A stretch of DNA of 64,000 nucleotides from an uncultured Nocardioides sp. (GTDB taxonomy: Bacteria > Actinomycetota > Actinomycetes > Propionibacteriales > Nocardioidaceae). The stretch's first letter is position 1, and each line of letters begins with the position of its first letter. The notes beneath the pieces were generated by a model. It had not been told where the DNA came from, searched no databases, and was given only the letters and a program-made list of their open reading frames with translations. A program made the translations under genes and the position numbers. The stretch lies in assembly GCF_947488515.1 (NCBI RefSeq), contig NZ_CANKZF010000004.1:62001-126000 (forward strand), in the 5' to 3' direction. Shown piece by piece: positions 25,534 through 33,012 of the stretch.

Positions 25534-25926
25534 ATGGCGATCACGCGCGAGGGCAGGATCTGCTCCTTCTGCGGCGAACCCGGAGGACCGGGCACCGAGC
25601 TGCGCCTGATCGGCGGCCTCGGCGCCCAGGTGTGCGAGCGGTGCGTCGACGACTTCCACGGCATCCTCCACGACGAGGCCACCTACGCGGCGGTCCGCGG
25701 GCCGTTCCCGTGGGAGCGGATGGACGACGCCGAGCTGCTGGCGACGCTGCCGCAGATCCTCGCGTCTGCGGAGCAGAACACCGCGTTCGCCCACGAGTGG
25801 GTCGACCTGCTCCGCAGCCGCAACATCTCCTGGGCGGAGATCGGGCGGGCGCTCGGCGTCTCGCGCCAGGCGGCGTGGGAGCGGTTCTCGCGCCGGTCGT
25901 CGGGCGACAAGGGCGCCACTGCCTGA
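25534..25926 (+). CDS. Small protein with ClpX-type C4 zinc finger and helix-turn-helix
   Basis: A 130-residue protein starting at the ATG at 25534, preceded by GGGAGG. The N-terminus RICSFCGEPGGPGTELRLIG with a later VCERCVDDFHGIL (CxxC...CxxC) matches the C4 zinc finger that begins ClpX. The C-terminal part ISWAEIGRALGVSRQAAWERF (about 99-119) is a helix-turn-helix like those in small actinobacterial regulators. There is no ATPase domain. It may be a regulator or an adaptor borrowing the ClpX dimerisation finger; neither is shown. It appears monocistronic. Confidence 0.75.
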   Translation: MAITREGRICSFCGEPGGPGTELRLIGGLGAQVCERCVDDFHGILHDEATYAAVRGPFPWERMDDAELLATLPQILASAEQNTAFAHEWVDLLRSRNISWAEIGRALGVSRQAAWERFSRRSSGDKGATA

Positions 25927-26030
25927 GATCTGCCGCGTCGTCAGGGTAGACTTGACGGACGAGGCGCTGGCCGGGCTGTCACGGGGGTGAGCCCAGCCGG
26001 CGCCTCCGTCGTGTCCGGCCCGGTCGGCAG

Positions 26031-26912
26031 CTACTTCAACAGCCTGGACATCCGCCGGTCGGCCAGCGGCTTCCCGCCCGTCTGGCACGTCGCGCAGTAC
26101 TGCAGGCTGGAGTCCGCGAACGAGACCTCGCGCACCACGTCGCCGCACACCGGGCACTTCTGGCCGGTGCGCCCGTGGACGGCGAGGTTGCTCTTCTTCT
26201 CGCCCTTCAGCTCGCTGGCGGCGAGCCCGCTCGAGCGCTGGACGGCGTCGCCCAGCGTCGTGCGCACGGCGTCGTACAGCGTCTGCAGGTCGGCCTCGTC
26301 GAGGCTGTTGGCGGGCTTGAACGGCGACATCCGCGCGGCGTGGAGGATCTCGTCGGAGTAGGCGTTGCCGATGCCGGCGACGATCGACTGCATCCGCAGC
26401 ACGCCCTTGATCTGCTTGCGCCCCTCGCGCTCGAGGATCTGCTGGAGCACCTCGCGCGTGAAGTCGTCGGAGAGCGGGTCGGGGCCGAGTCGGGCGATGC
26501 CCGCGACCTCCTGCGGGTCGCGGACGACGTAGATCGCGAGCCCCTTGCGGGTGCCGGCCTCGGTGACGTCGAGGCCGGGTCGGGTCTCGAGATCGGGGTC
26601 GTCGATGACGATGCGGGCGGCGAGGGGGTTCTTGGTGCTGGGCTTGGCGGGCAGCGCCGGCACCTCGTCGCGCCACCGGATCCAGCCGGCCCGGGCGAGG
26701 TGGATGACGAGGTGCACCCCGCTCGCGTCGATGTCCAGGAACTTGCCGTGCCGGGTGACGTCGTCGACGAGCGTGCCGTGGAGGGCGTGCAGCGGCGGGT
26801 CGAAGGTCTTGAGCGCGCTGAAGGCGGCCAGGTCGATGCGGCTGATCGCCCGACCGACGAGGCGACCGCGCAGGTCCTGGGCGAGGGCTTCGACCTCGGG
26901 CAGCTCGGGCAC
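26031..26912 (-). CDS. Formamidopyrimidine-DNA glycosylase family protein (Fpg/Nei)
   Basis: A 293-residue DNA repair glycosylase/AP lyase. It begins MPELPEVEALAQDL: after Met removal, Pro is the catalytic nucleophile and the Glu at position 3 the acid. HGKFLDI holds the conserved Lys near position 57. The helix-two-turn-helix region is QSIVAGIGNAYSDEILHAA, and the C-terminal zinc finger is CPVCGDVV with a later YCATCQ. It removes oxidised bases such as 8-oxoguanine or oxidised pyrimidines; Fpg versus Nei specificity cannot be decided. The tail (GGKPLADRRMSRLLK) extends past the finger. Its promoter region is shared with the divergent small gene at 26958. Confidence 0.9.
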   Translation of the reverse strand: MPELPEVEALAQDLRGRLVGRAISRIDLAAFSALKTFDPPLHALHGTLVDDVTRHGKFLDIDASGVHLVIHLARAGWIRWRDEVPALPAKPSTKNPLAARIVIDDPDLETRPGLDVTEAGTRKGLAIYVVRDPQEVAGIARLGPDPLSDDFTREVLQQILEREGRKQIKGVLRMQSIVAGIGNAYSDEILHAARMSPFKPANSLDEADLQTLYDAVRTTLGDAVQRSSGLAASELKGEKKSNLAVHGRTGQKCPVCGDVVREVSFADSSLQYCATCQTGGKPLADRRMSRLLK

Positions 26913-26957
26913 GGCACGAGTCTAGGCAGGAACTTGTGGGACGGGTCACAATGGGAC

Positions 26958-27221
26958 ATGGCCCGCCAGCAGCTTCCTCGCACCGGAGCGGTCTTCCTCG
27001 ACCCCCGCGGTGAGGACCGGTCGCTGCGCGTGACCTGGCACCACGACCAGCAGCTGGTGGTGCTGTCGCTGTGGCGAGACAACGTCTGCGCCGGCACCTT
27101 CCGGCTCGGCGCCGACGAGGTGCCCGACCTCATCGCGCTGCTGCGACGCGGGCTCGACGAGGCCTACGACGCCGCCCGCGAGCGCGTCGAGCGGCTCGAC
27201 CGGCCGAGCGAGGCGGGCTGA
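26958..27221 (+). CDS. Small conserved actinobacterial protein of unknown function
   Basis: An 87-residue protein from the ATG at 26958. The sequence GAVFLDPRGEDRSLRVTWHHD, then LVVLSLWRDNVCAGTFRLGADEVPDLIALLRRGL, suggests a compact beta-rich fold followed by an amphipathic helix. Similar short proteins are common in Nocardioides and Streptomyces next to fpg-like or unrelated genes, without known function. The good length, a clear start and third-position GC bias like the neighbours support it as a real gene. Confidence 0.75.
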   Translation: MARQQLPRTGAVFLDPRGEDRSLRVTWHHDQQLVVLSLWRDNVCAGTFRLGADEVPDLIALLRRGLDEAYDAARERVERLDRPSEAG

Positions 27222-27229
27222 CTCGCCGA

Positions 27230-27269
27230 CTATCCGGCAATCTAGGGCGCGACCTAGATTGCTGAATAG
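27230..27269. promoter_or_regulatory. Large inverted repeat upstream of the AAA ATPase gene
   Basis: CTAT-ccg-GCAATCTAGG (27230-27246) mirrors CCTAGATTGC-tga-ATAG (27253-27269) around a 6-base centre. The two 17-base arms differ only at three central-flank positions. It ends 9 bases before the GTG of the ATPase gene and is AT-rich for this genome, so it likely overlaps the promoter and serves as an operator. Confidence 0.65.
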
Positions 27270-27278
27270 GGTCTGATC

Positions 27279-28481
27279 GTGGACCCGATCAGGAACCCCT
27301 ATGCCCCCGGCGCCGGGCAGCGCCCGCCCGAGCTCGCCGGCCGCGACGAGCAGCTCGCCGCGTTCGGCGTCGTCCTGGAGCGGGTCGCCAACGGCCGACC
27401 CGAGCGCAGCCTCGTGCTCACCGGGCTGCGTGGCGTCGGCAAGACCGTCCTGCTCAACGCGCTGCGCGGGGCGGCCGTGCGCAAGGGCTGGGGGACCGGC
27501 AAGCTCGAGGCCCGACCCGGCCAGGGGCTCCGTCGTCCGCTGAGCAGCGCGCTTCACCAGGCGGTGCGCGAGCTGGGGCACCGCAACGAGGACTCGGTCG
27601 ACCACGTCCTCGGTGTCATCAAGTCCTTCGCGCACCGCGACTCCGGAGCGGGTGCGAGGCTCAAGGACCAGTGGAGCCCCGGCATCGACGCCGCCGCTGT
27701 CCGAGGTCGCGCCGACTCCGGCGACATCGAGATCGACCTCGTCGAGCTCTTCACCGACCTCGGCGGGCTCGCCGCCGACGTCGGCAAGGGCATCGGCATC
27801 TTCATCGACGAGATGCAGGACCTCGGCCCCGACGACGTGTCCGCGCTGTGCGCCGCCTGCCACGAGCTCAGCCAGTCGGGCCTGCCCGTCATCGTCGTCG
27901 GCGCCGGACTCCCGCACCTGCCCGCCGTGCTGAGCGCGAGCAAGTCCTACAGCGAGCGGCTCTTCCGCTACCAGCGCATCGACCGGCTCTCCCGCGTGGC
28001 CGCCGACCGCGCGCTCGAGGCGCCCGCCGCGGACGAGGGCGCCGCGTACGACGCCGACGCACTCGCCGCGATGTACGACGCCACCGGCGGCTACCCCTAC
28101 TTCATCCAGGCCTACGGCAAGGCCGTGTGGGACCTCGCGCCCCGCTCGCCGATCACCGCCGCCGACGTCGCCGTCGCCGCGCCGGAGGCCGAGTCCGAGC
28201 TCGCCGTCGGCTTCTTCGGCTCACGCTACGAGCGCGCGACGCCGGGGGAGCGCGACTACCTGATGGCGATGGCCGACGTCGCGCTGACCCAGGCGGGTGC
28301 CGGCGGCGACGAGGACTCCGTCCCCAGCTCCGACGTGGCCGCGTCCCTGGGCAAGAAGCCCCAGTCGCTCTCCCCGGCCCGCGACGCGCTGCTGAAGAAG
28401 GGCCTCGTCTACTCCGGCGAGCGGGGCCGGATCGCCTTCACCGTCCCCCACTTCGGGCGCTACCTCCGCGAGCGCGGCTGA
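27279..28481 (+). CDS. AAA/ORC-like ATPase of unknown function
   Basis: A 400-residue P-loop protein from a GTG. Walker A is LTGLRGVGKTVLL (about residues 48-60), Walker B is IGIFIDEMQDL (about 183-193) and sensor 1 is PVIVVGAGLP. TGGYPYFIQAYGKAVWDLA resembles the lid region of archaeal-type ATPases and ORC/Cdc6 relatives. A C-terminal winged helix is likely (SDVAASLGKKPQSLSPARDALLKKG), with FTVPHFGRYLRERG at the end. Related proteins are widespread in actinobacteria as single genes and annotated only as ATP-binding. It could regulate transcription or bind DNA through the winged helix. A large palindrome overlaps its promoter. Confidence 0.8.
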   Translation: MDPIRNPYAPGAGQRPPELAGRDEQLAAFGVVLERVANGRPERSLVLTGLRGVGKTVLLNALRGAAVRKGWGTGKLEARPGQGLRRPLSSALHQAVRELGHRNEDSVDHVLGVIKSFAHRDSGAGARLKDQWSPGIDAAAVRGRADSGDIEIDLVELFTDLGGLAADVGKGIGIFIDEMQDLGPDDVSALCAACHELSQSGLPVIVVGAGLPHLPAVLSASKSYSERLFRYQRIDRLSRVAADRALEAPAADEGAAYDADALAAMYDATGGYPYFIQAYGKAVWDLAPRSPITAADVAVAAPEAESELAVGFFGSRYERATPGERDYLMAMADVALTQAGAGGDEDSVPSSDVAASLGKKPQSLSPARDALLKKGLVYSGERGRIAFTVPHFGRYLRERG

Positions 28482-28491
28482 CCCCCTGCTC

Positions 28492-28625
28492 GAGCGGTGT
28501 CCCAGCCACACGTCCCGCGCGTCGAATGTGGCTGGCGCACCGCCCGCCCGCGCGTCGTCCTCCGACACGCCGTGGGCGGTGTCCCAGCCACATCCCGGGC
28601 GGTTCGAATGTGGCTGACGCGCCGC
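28492..28625. repeat. Paired palindromic element, locus 1 (CCCAGCCACA family)
   Basis: Two related inverted repeats stand 82 bases apart: unit A at 28492-28543 (GCGGTGtCCCAGCCACA pairing with TGTGGCTGGcgCACCGC) and unit B at 28574-28625 with the same arms. The spacer between them is also palindrome-rich. A second locus with the same two-unit design and nearly the same 83-base phase lies at 57106-57242. This copy fills the space between the converging ATPase and flavoprotein genes and touches the flavoprotein stop codon. It may act as a bidirectional terminator. Confidence 0.75.
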
Positions 28626-30044
28626 TCAGGAGCGGGGGGCGGGAGTGCGGAGGGCCGGCGGCAGCTCCTCGAGGAGCCGGAGCCAGAGCTCCGAGGCGGT
28701 GGGGTACGACGGCACGGCGTGGCGCAGCACATGCACCGGCACGCCGCCGGTGATCGCCACGGTCGCCGCGTGGAGCATCTCCCCGGCACCGGGGCCGACG
28801 AAGGTGGCACCGAGCAGCAGGCGGGTGCGCGCGTCGACGACGAGCTGCGACTCGCCGGCGACGTGGTCGCGCAGCAGGCTGGTGCCGGCGGCCGAGCTGG
28901 TCGGGACCCGGGTCACCACCACCTCGTGACCCTCGTCGCGGGCCTGCGCCTCGGTGAGCCCGACGCTGGCGACCTCGGGCTCGGCGAAGACGACCTGGGG
29001 CACCGGCGCCTCGCGGTCGGGCTCCCACGCGACCTCGCCCGCGGCGCGGGCCGCGATCCGGGCGCCGACCACGCGGGCCTGGTGCTTGCCCCAGTGGGTG
29101 AGCGGCGGGCCACCGGTGGCGTCGCCGACGGCGTACAGCCACTCGGGCAGCCGGCCGCCGGTGACGTGGTCGGCCGTCAGGTCGACCGACGACAGGCCGA
29201 GGTCGTCGAGCCGCGGGCTCCGGCCGATGGCGAGCAGCACCTCGTCGGCCTCCAGCTCGCCGTGGCTGGTGGTCAGCGTGACGGGGCCGCCGTGGATGCG
29301 CCCGGTGCCGGTGGCCTCGGGGTCCGAGCGGCGCACGTCCTCGACGGAGGTGCCGAGCAGGACGGTCACGCCGCGCTCGCGCAGCCCGGCGAGCACGGCC
29401 TCGCCGGCGAAGGGCTCGGTCCGGCTCAGCAGCCGGCGGCCGCGGACGACCAGGGTCACCGCCGATCCGAGCGCGGCCATCCAGGTCGCCGCCTCGCAGG
29501 CCACGACTCCGCCGCCGACGACGACCAGGCGCTCGGGCACGTCGACGACACCGGTGGCGTCGCGCGAGTCCCACGGGAGCGCGTCGGCGTACGCCTCGGG
29601 GACGTGCGCCGCGCTGCCGGTGGCGATCACCACGGCCCGCCGGGCCCGGACGACGACGTCGCCGTCGGCCGAGGAGACCCGCACCGTCCGCTCGCCGGTG
29701 ATCCGGGCGTCGCCGCGCAGCACCGCGAGACCTGCACCCTTCGCCCAGTCGGCCTGGCCGGAGTCGTCGTAGTGGGAGACCCACGTGTCGCGGCGCTCGA
29801 GCAGCGCCTTGGGCGCGACGTGCGCCGTCGAGACGCCCGGCAGGTCGGCCGTCACGTCGGCGACCGCGATCGGGCGCAGCAGCGCCTTGCTGGGGATGCA
29901 CGCCCAGTAGCTGCACTCGCCGCCGAGCAGCTCACGCTCGATCAGGACCGCCGTCATGCCGGTGCCCTCCACGGCGTACTGCGCGGCGTTCTCCCCGGCG
30001 GGGCCGGCACCGATGACCACGACGTCGTACTCGACTGTCTCCAT
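28626..30044 (-). CDS. Pyridine nucleotide-disulfide oxidoreductase (flavoprotein, dihydrolipoyl dehydrogenase-like)
   Basis: A 472-residue FAD enzyme. FAD is bound by DVVVIGAGPAGENAA, the redox-active disulfide is CSYWAC (about residues 44-49, four residues between the Cys, as in the class I family), the NAD(P) site is VVVGGGVVACEAATWMA, and the second FAD contact is LYAVGDATGG. The interface domain ends HAVPSYPTASELW. True dihydrolipoyl dehydrogenases have a catalytic His where this protein has Tyr (YPTASE rather than HPTxSE), as in soluble transhydrogenase and related reductases. It is therefore unlikely to be a lipoamide dehydrogenase; a quinone, thiol or transhydrogenase-type role is possible. 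Confidence 0.85.
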   Translation of the reverse strand: METVEYDVVVIGAGPAGENAAQYAVEGTGMTAVLIERELLGGECSYWACIPSKALLRPIAVADVTADLPGVSTAHVAPKALLERRDTWVSHYDDSGQADWAKGAGLAVLRGDARITGERTVRVSSADGDVVVRARRAVVIATGSAAHVPEAYADALPWDSRDATGVVDVPERLVVVGGGVVACEAATWMAALGSAVTLVVRGRRLLSRTEPFAGEAVLAGLRERGVTVLLGTSVEDVRRSDPEATGTGRIHGGPVTLTTSHGELEADEVLLAIGRSPRLDDLGLSSVDLTADHVTGGRLPEWLYAVGDATGGPPLTHWGKHQARVVGARIAARAAGEVAWEPDREAPVPQVVFAEPEVASVGLTEAQARDEGHEVVVTRVPTSSAAGTSLLRDHVAGESQLVVDARTRLLLGATFVGPGAGEMLHAATVAITGGVPVHVLRHAVPSYPTASELWLRLLEELPPALRTPAPRS

Positions 30045-30111
30045 GCCGGGACCCTACGGGTGCGGGACGCCGATGCGGACGCCGCTTGCCCGTTCAACTA
30101 AACTCTGCCGC

Positions 30112-30212
30112 GAGGGGAGTACCCCACCAACCTCCGTCGGTCACTACGGCGCCTCAGCAGGCGCCCCGGCGGGGACCGGCGCCAGCACGCGGAGCCGGCG
30201 GGAGAGACCTCA
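30112..30212 (+). ncRNA. yybP-ykoY family manganese riboswitch upstream of TerC
   Basis: The 5' block GAGGGGAGTA (30112-30121), the central GTCGGTCACTACGGC (30136-30150), a GC-rich helix, and the 3' closing AGAGACCTC (30203-30211) are the conserved pieces of the yybP-ykoY aptamer in the order found in actinobacterial TerC leaders. The outer GAGG/CCTC helix closes the three-way junction. About 24 bases remain before the ATG, including a second CCTGAGGA pairing option near the ribosome-binding site. The class senses Mn2+ and raises expression of exporters. Identification is from motif recall, not a covariance search. Confidence 0.85.
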
Positions 30213-30235
30213 GGAATCCACACCTGAGGAGATCC

Positions 30236-31213
30236 ATGTCGTCCATCGCGTCCCCCACCCTGTGGTTCGTCACCATCGGAGTGGTGCTCGCCCTGCTCGT
30301 CGTCGACTTCATCGCCACCCGCCGTCCGCACGAGGTATCGATGAAGGAGGCCATCGGCTGGTCGGCGTTCTACGTCGCGCTGCCGCTGGCCTTCGGCCTC
30401 TACGTCTGGAACGTCCACGGTGGCGACCGCGGGCTGGAGTACTACACCGGCTACCTCGTCGAGAAGACGTTGAGCGTCGACAACCTGTTCGTCTTCATGC
30501 TGCTCCTCGCCGCGTTCGCGGTGCCCGAGGTGCTCAAGCAGCGGGTGCTGCTCTACGGCATCGTCGGCGCGCTCGTGCTGCGCGGCATCTTCATCGCCCT
30601 CGGCGCCGCCGCCCTGTCCCGCTTCGACTGGGTGTTCCTGGTCTTCGGCGCGGTCCTGCTGCTCACCGGCGTCAAGCTGCTGCGTGACGCGATCCGCGGC
30701 CAGGAGCACGACGTCGACGTGGCCGAGATGCGCATCGTCAAGCTGCTGCGCCGCTTCATGCCGGTCAGCGACGAGTACGACGGCGCGAAGCTCACCGTCG
30801 TCAAGAGGGGCGTGCGGATGCTGACGCCCTTCGCGCTCGTGACCGCCGCCGTGTTCGCCACCGACATCGTGTTCGCCGTCGACTCGGTGCCGGCGGTCTA
30901 CGGCATCACCGGCGACCCCTACCTCGTCTTCGTCACCAACGCGTTCGCCCTGCTCGGCCTCCGCGCGCTGTACTTCGTGCTCGAGGGCGCGCTCAGCGCA
31001 CTGGTGCACCTGAGCTACGGCCTGGCCGCGATCCTGGGCTTCATCGGGTTCAAGCTGGTGCTCCACTGGGCGCACCTGGTGTGGCCGTCGGTCCCCGACG
31101 TGCCGACCCTCGCCTCGCTGTTCGTGATCGTCGGCATCCTGGCCGTCACGATCACCACGAGCCTGGTCGCCAGCCGCCGGCAGAAGGCGCGCGAGCTGGA
31201 GTCCGTGGGCTGA
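30236..31213 (+). CDS. TerC family membrane protein (probable Mn2+ exporter)
   Basis: A 325-residue protein with about nine membrane helices from the ATG at 30236. The family signatures are EKTLSVDNLFVFMLL (acidic residues in helix 3) and ATDIVFAVDSVPAVYGIT with its paired Asp, the probable metal sites. NAFALLGLRALYF follows. TerC/Alx proteins export manganese or load metal onto exported enzymes. The upstream yybP-ykoY riboswitch strongly supports manganese as the signal. A hairpin follows the gene. A longer frame starting at 30086 would run through the riboswitch and was rejected. Confidence 0.93.
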   Translation: MSSIASPTLWFVTIGVVLALLVVDFIATRRPHEVSMKEAIGWSAFYVALPLAFGLYVWNVHGGDRGLEYYTGYLVEKTLSVDNLFVFMLLLAAFAVPEVLKQRVLLYGIVGALVLRGIFIALGAAALSRFDWVFLVFGAVLLLTGVKLLRDAIRGQEHDVDVAEMRIVKLLRRFMPVSDEYDGAKLTVVKRGVRMLTPFALVTAAVFATDIVFAVDSVPAVYGITGDPYLVFVTNAFALLGLRALYFVLEGALSALVHLSYGLAAILGFIGFKLVLHWAHLVWPSVPDVPTLASLFVIVGILAVTITTSLVASRRQKARELESVG

Positions 31214-31235
31214 CCTCGTCGCGACCCGCCTCGGC

Positions 31236-31264
31236 ACCGGCGGCGCACGCCGTCGGGCGCCGGT
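31236..31264. terminator. Hairpin between converging terC and lysE-type genes
   Basis: ACCGGCG (31236-31242) pairs with CGCCGGT (31258-31264) over a loop that can itself fold. It lies in the 63-base gap between two genes that end toward each other, so it may serve both strands. Confidence 0.5.
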
Positions 31265-31276
31265 CCTACCAGAGGG

Positions 31277-31900
31277 CTACTCGACGGCGAGCATGGTCGC
31301 GCCGAGGCCGACCATCATCGTGCCGCCGGTGGCGCTGAGGGTGTCGAGCCGGGTGGGACGGCGCGCGAACCACGTGCGTGCCGTCCCCGCAGCGATCGCC
31401 CACGTGCTGTCGGACACGGCGGCCAGGACCCCGAAGACGAGGCCGAGCAGCACCGTCTGCAGCGCCACCGGCCCGCTCGGGTCGGTGAACTGCGGGAGGA
31501 AGGCCACGAAGAACACGATGGTCTTCGGGTTGGTCGCCCCGACGGTGAAGCCGATCCGCACGGGGTGCCCGCGCCGGACCGGCGCCTCGGCGGCCATCGC
31601 GAGCCGTGCGTCGCTGCGGTGCCGGATCGCCTGCACGCCGAGCCACACGACGTAGGCCGCACCGAGGACCTTCACCGCGGTGTACGCCGTCGCGCTCGCG
31701 GCCACGACCGCGCCGAGGCCCACCGCGACGAGGACGACCTGGGCCACCAGTCCGAGGGCGTTGCCGACCACCGAGAGCAGCGCCTCGCGCCGGCCGACGG
31801 TCAGCGCGCGGCCGATGGTGAAGAGCAGGCTCGGGCCCGGCACCTGGATGAACAGGATCGAGGCGACGAGGAAGGCGGCCCACTGGCTCGACGACGGCAT
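31277..31900 (-). CDS. LysE/RhtB-family amino acid exporter
   Basis: A 207-residue membrane protein with about six helices. FLVASILFIQVPGPSLLFTIGRAL is the family's N-terminal signature with the GPS turn; GATNPKTIVFFVAFLPQF is the second conserved block. Family members export basic or neutral amino acids or homoserine lactones. The ATG at 31900 is used; a longer frame upstream crosses the TGAGTCTC palindrome. No LysG-type regulator is adjacent, so the substrate is open. Confidence 0.9.
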   Translation of the reverse strand: MPSSSQWAAFLVASILFIQVPGPSLLFTIGRALTVGRREALLSVVGNALGLVAQVVLVAVGLGAVVAASATAYTAVKVLGAAYVVWLGVQAIRHRSDARLAMAAEAPVRRGHPVRIGFTVGATNPKTIVFFVAFLPQFTDPSGPVALQTVLLGLVFGVLAAVSDSTWAIAAGTARTWFARRPTRLDTLSATGGTMMVGLGATMLAVE

Positions 31901-31948
31901 GGCCACAGTGTGGGGCCGCGACGGCGCGAGGGGAAAGTGCTTTGCCGT

Positions 31949-31978
31949 GGCCGCTGAGTCTCTGGGAGACTCACGGCC
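31949..31978. repeat. TGAGTCTC palindrome, intergenic copy
   Basis: TGAGTCTCTGGGAGACTCA (31955-31973) is flanked by GGCCG/CGGCC, giving a nearly perfect 30-base inverted repeat. It lies about 50 bases upstream of the LysE-type start codon. The core differs by one base from the copy inside the SWIM gene at 12169-12187. It may be an operator for the exporter or a dispersed repeat. Confidence 0.65.
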
Positions 31979-32130
31979 CAGGGCGCCGTCCACCGCCCAG
32001 CCCGACGCGCCGGCCCCAGTCCGCGCACACGGCGAAGGGGAGCAGATCCTCGGGCATCCACGAGTCAGGTTCGTCGACGCCCGCTGCAGCGGCGTACTGG
32101 GGGCGCAGCGCAGTCGAAGGTGATCGACCA

Positions 32131-32595
32131 ATGACCAGGAACAGTGACTTCAAGCAGGTCGTCCGCGCCCGCATGGCCGCGACCGGCGAGGGCTACACGG
32201 CCGCGCGTGCGGCGCTCGAGCAGGAGGCGTACGACGCCGCCCGCGCCGAGCAGGAGCGGCTCGTCGGCCGGCTCTTCACCGACGGGCGCATCGAGCGGGT
32301 GCCGGCCAAGCGGAAGGTGCGCGCGGCCGTGCTGCTCGAGGTGCTCAGCCGCTTCCAGCCCGGCCGCGACTACTCCGAGCCTGAGGTCAACGAGGTGCTG
32401 CTCGGGGTGCACGAGGACTTCGCCTACCTGCGCCGCGAGCTGGTGAACTACCGCTACCTCGAGCGGTCGGACGGTCGCTACCGGACCGTCGCGCAGGCAC
32501 CGGCGCGCTCGGTGATCGAGCGGCAGGAGATCCCGGCCTGGGAGGCGCACTGGCTCCCCGGCTTCCTCGCGGGGGACTTCCGCCGCGAGGGGTGA
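32131..32595 (+). CDS. DUF2087 domain protein
   Basis: A 154-residue protein from the ATG at 32131. The N-terminus SDFKQVVRARMAATGEGYTAARAAL is a helical block often fused to such proteins. The DUF2087 domain follows: RKVRAAVLLEVLSRFQPGRDYSEPEVNEVL and DFAYLRRELVNYRYLERSDGRYR (about residues 62-120), a winged-helix-like fold found alone or joined to ArsR/MarR regulators. It may bind nucleic acid; no role is known. It lies 230 bases from the divergent exporter and just before the zinc-finger gene. Confidence 0.8.
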   Translation: MTRNSDFKQVVRARMAATGEGYTAARAALEQEAYDAARAEQERLVGRLFTDGRIERVPAKRKVRAAVLLEVLSRFQPGRDYSEPEVNEVLLGVHEDFAYLRRELVNYRYLERSDGRYRTVAQAPARSVIERQEIPAWEAHWLPGFLAGDFRREG

Positions 32596-32612
32596 CGCGG
32601 CAGGCTGGGGCC

Positions 32613-32954
32613 ATGACGGCAGGCATCGATCCAGAGGCAGGTCCCTCGGGCACCGGGTGCAAGGAGTGCGACAGCGCCGGTGGCTGGTGGGTGCACCTGC
32701 GTCGGTGCGCCCAGTGCGGGCACATCGGGTGCTGCGACTCCAGCCCCTCCCAGCACGCGACCGCGCACTACGAGGCGACCGGTCACCCGGTGATCCAGAG
32801 CTTCGAGCCGGGCGAGGACTGGTTCTGGGACTTCAGCCGCTCCGTGGGCGTGTCCGGCCCCCGGCTGGCCGACCCCCAGAGCCGGCCCGACGACCAGACC
32901 GTGCCCGGCCCGCTCGACCGGGTGCCGGACGACTGGCGCGACCACGTCCACTAG
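32613..32954 (+). CDS. UBP-type zinc finger protein
   Basis: A 113-residue protein. GCKECDSAGGWWVHLRRCAQCGHIGCCDSSPSQHATAHYEATGHPVIQ-like spacing gives the Cys/His pattern of the UBP (ZnF-UBP) finger, about residues 15-60. In eukaryotes this finger binds ubiquitin's C-terminus. Bacterial copies are small free-standing proteins common in actinobacteria, where the partner might be another protein tail, possibly Pup-related, but this is unproven. GEDWFWDF completes the domain, and the C-terminal third is disordered. It starts 17 bases after the DUF2087 gene, so the two may be co-transcribed. Confidence 0.85.
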   Translation: MTAGIDPEAGPSGTGCKECDSAGGWWVHLRRCAQCGHIGCCDSSPSQHATAHYEATGHPVIQSFEPGEDWFWDFSRSVGVSGPRLADPQSRPDDQTVPGPLDRVPDDWRDHVH

Positions 32955-33012
32955 GTCTTTTTCGTCCCCTGGGGTGCCGTGTCCCGCGCCCCGCGCATGT
33001 CAGGGTGTGCCC

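Noticed and set aside
30086-30235. N-terminal extension of TerC
   Set aside because: It would translate the riboswitch; the ATG at 30236 gives the family's normal N-terminus.
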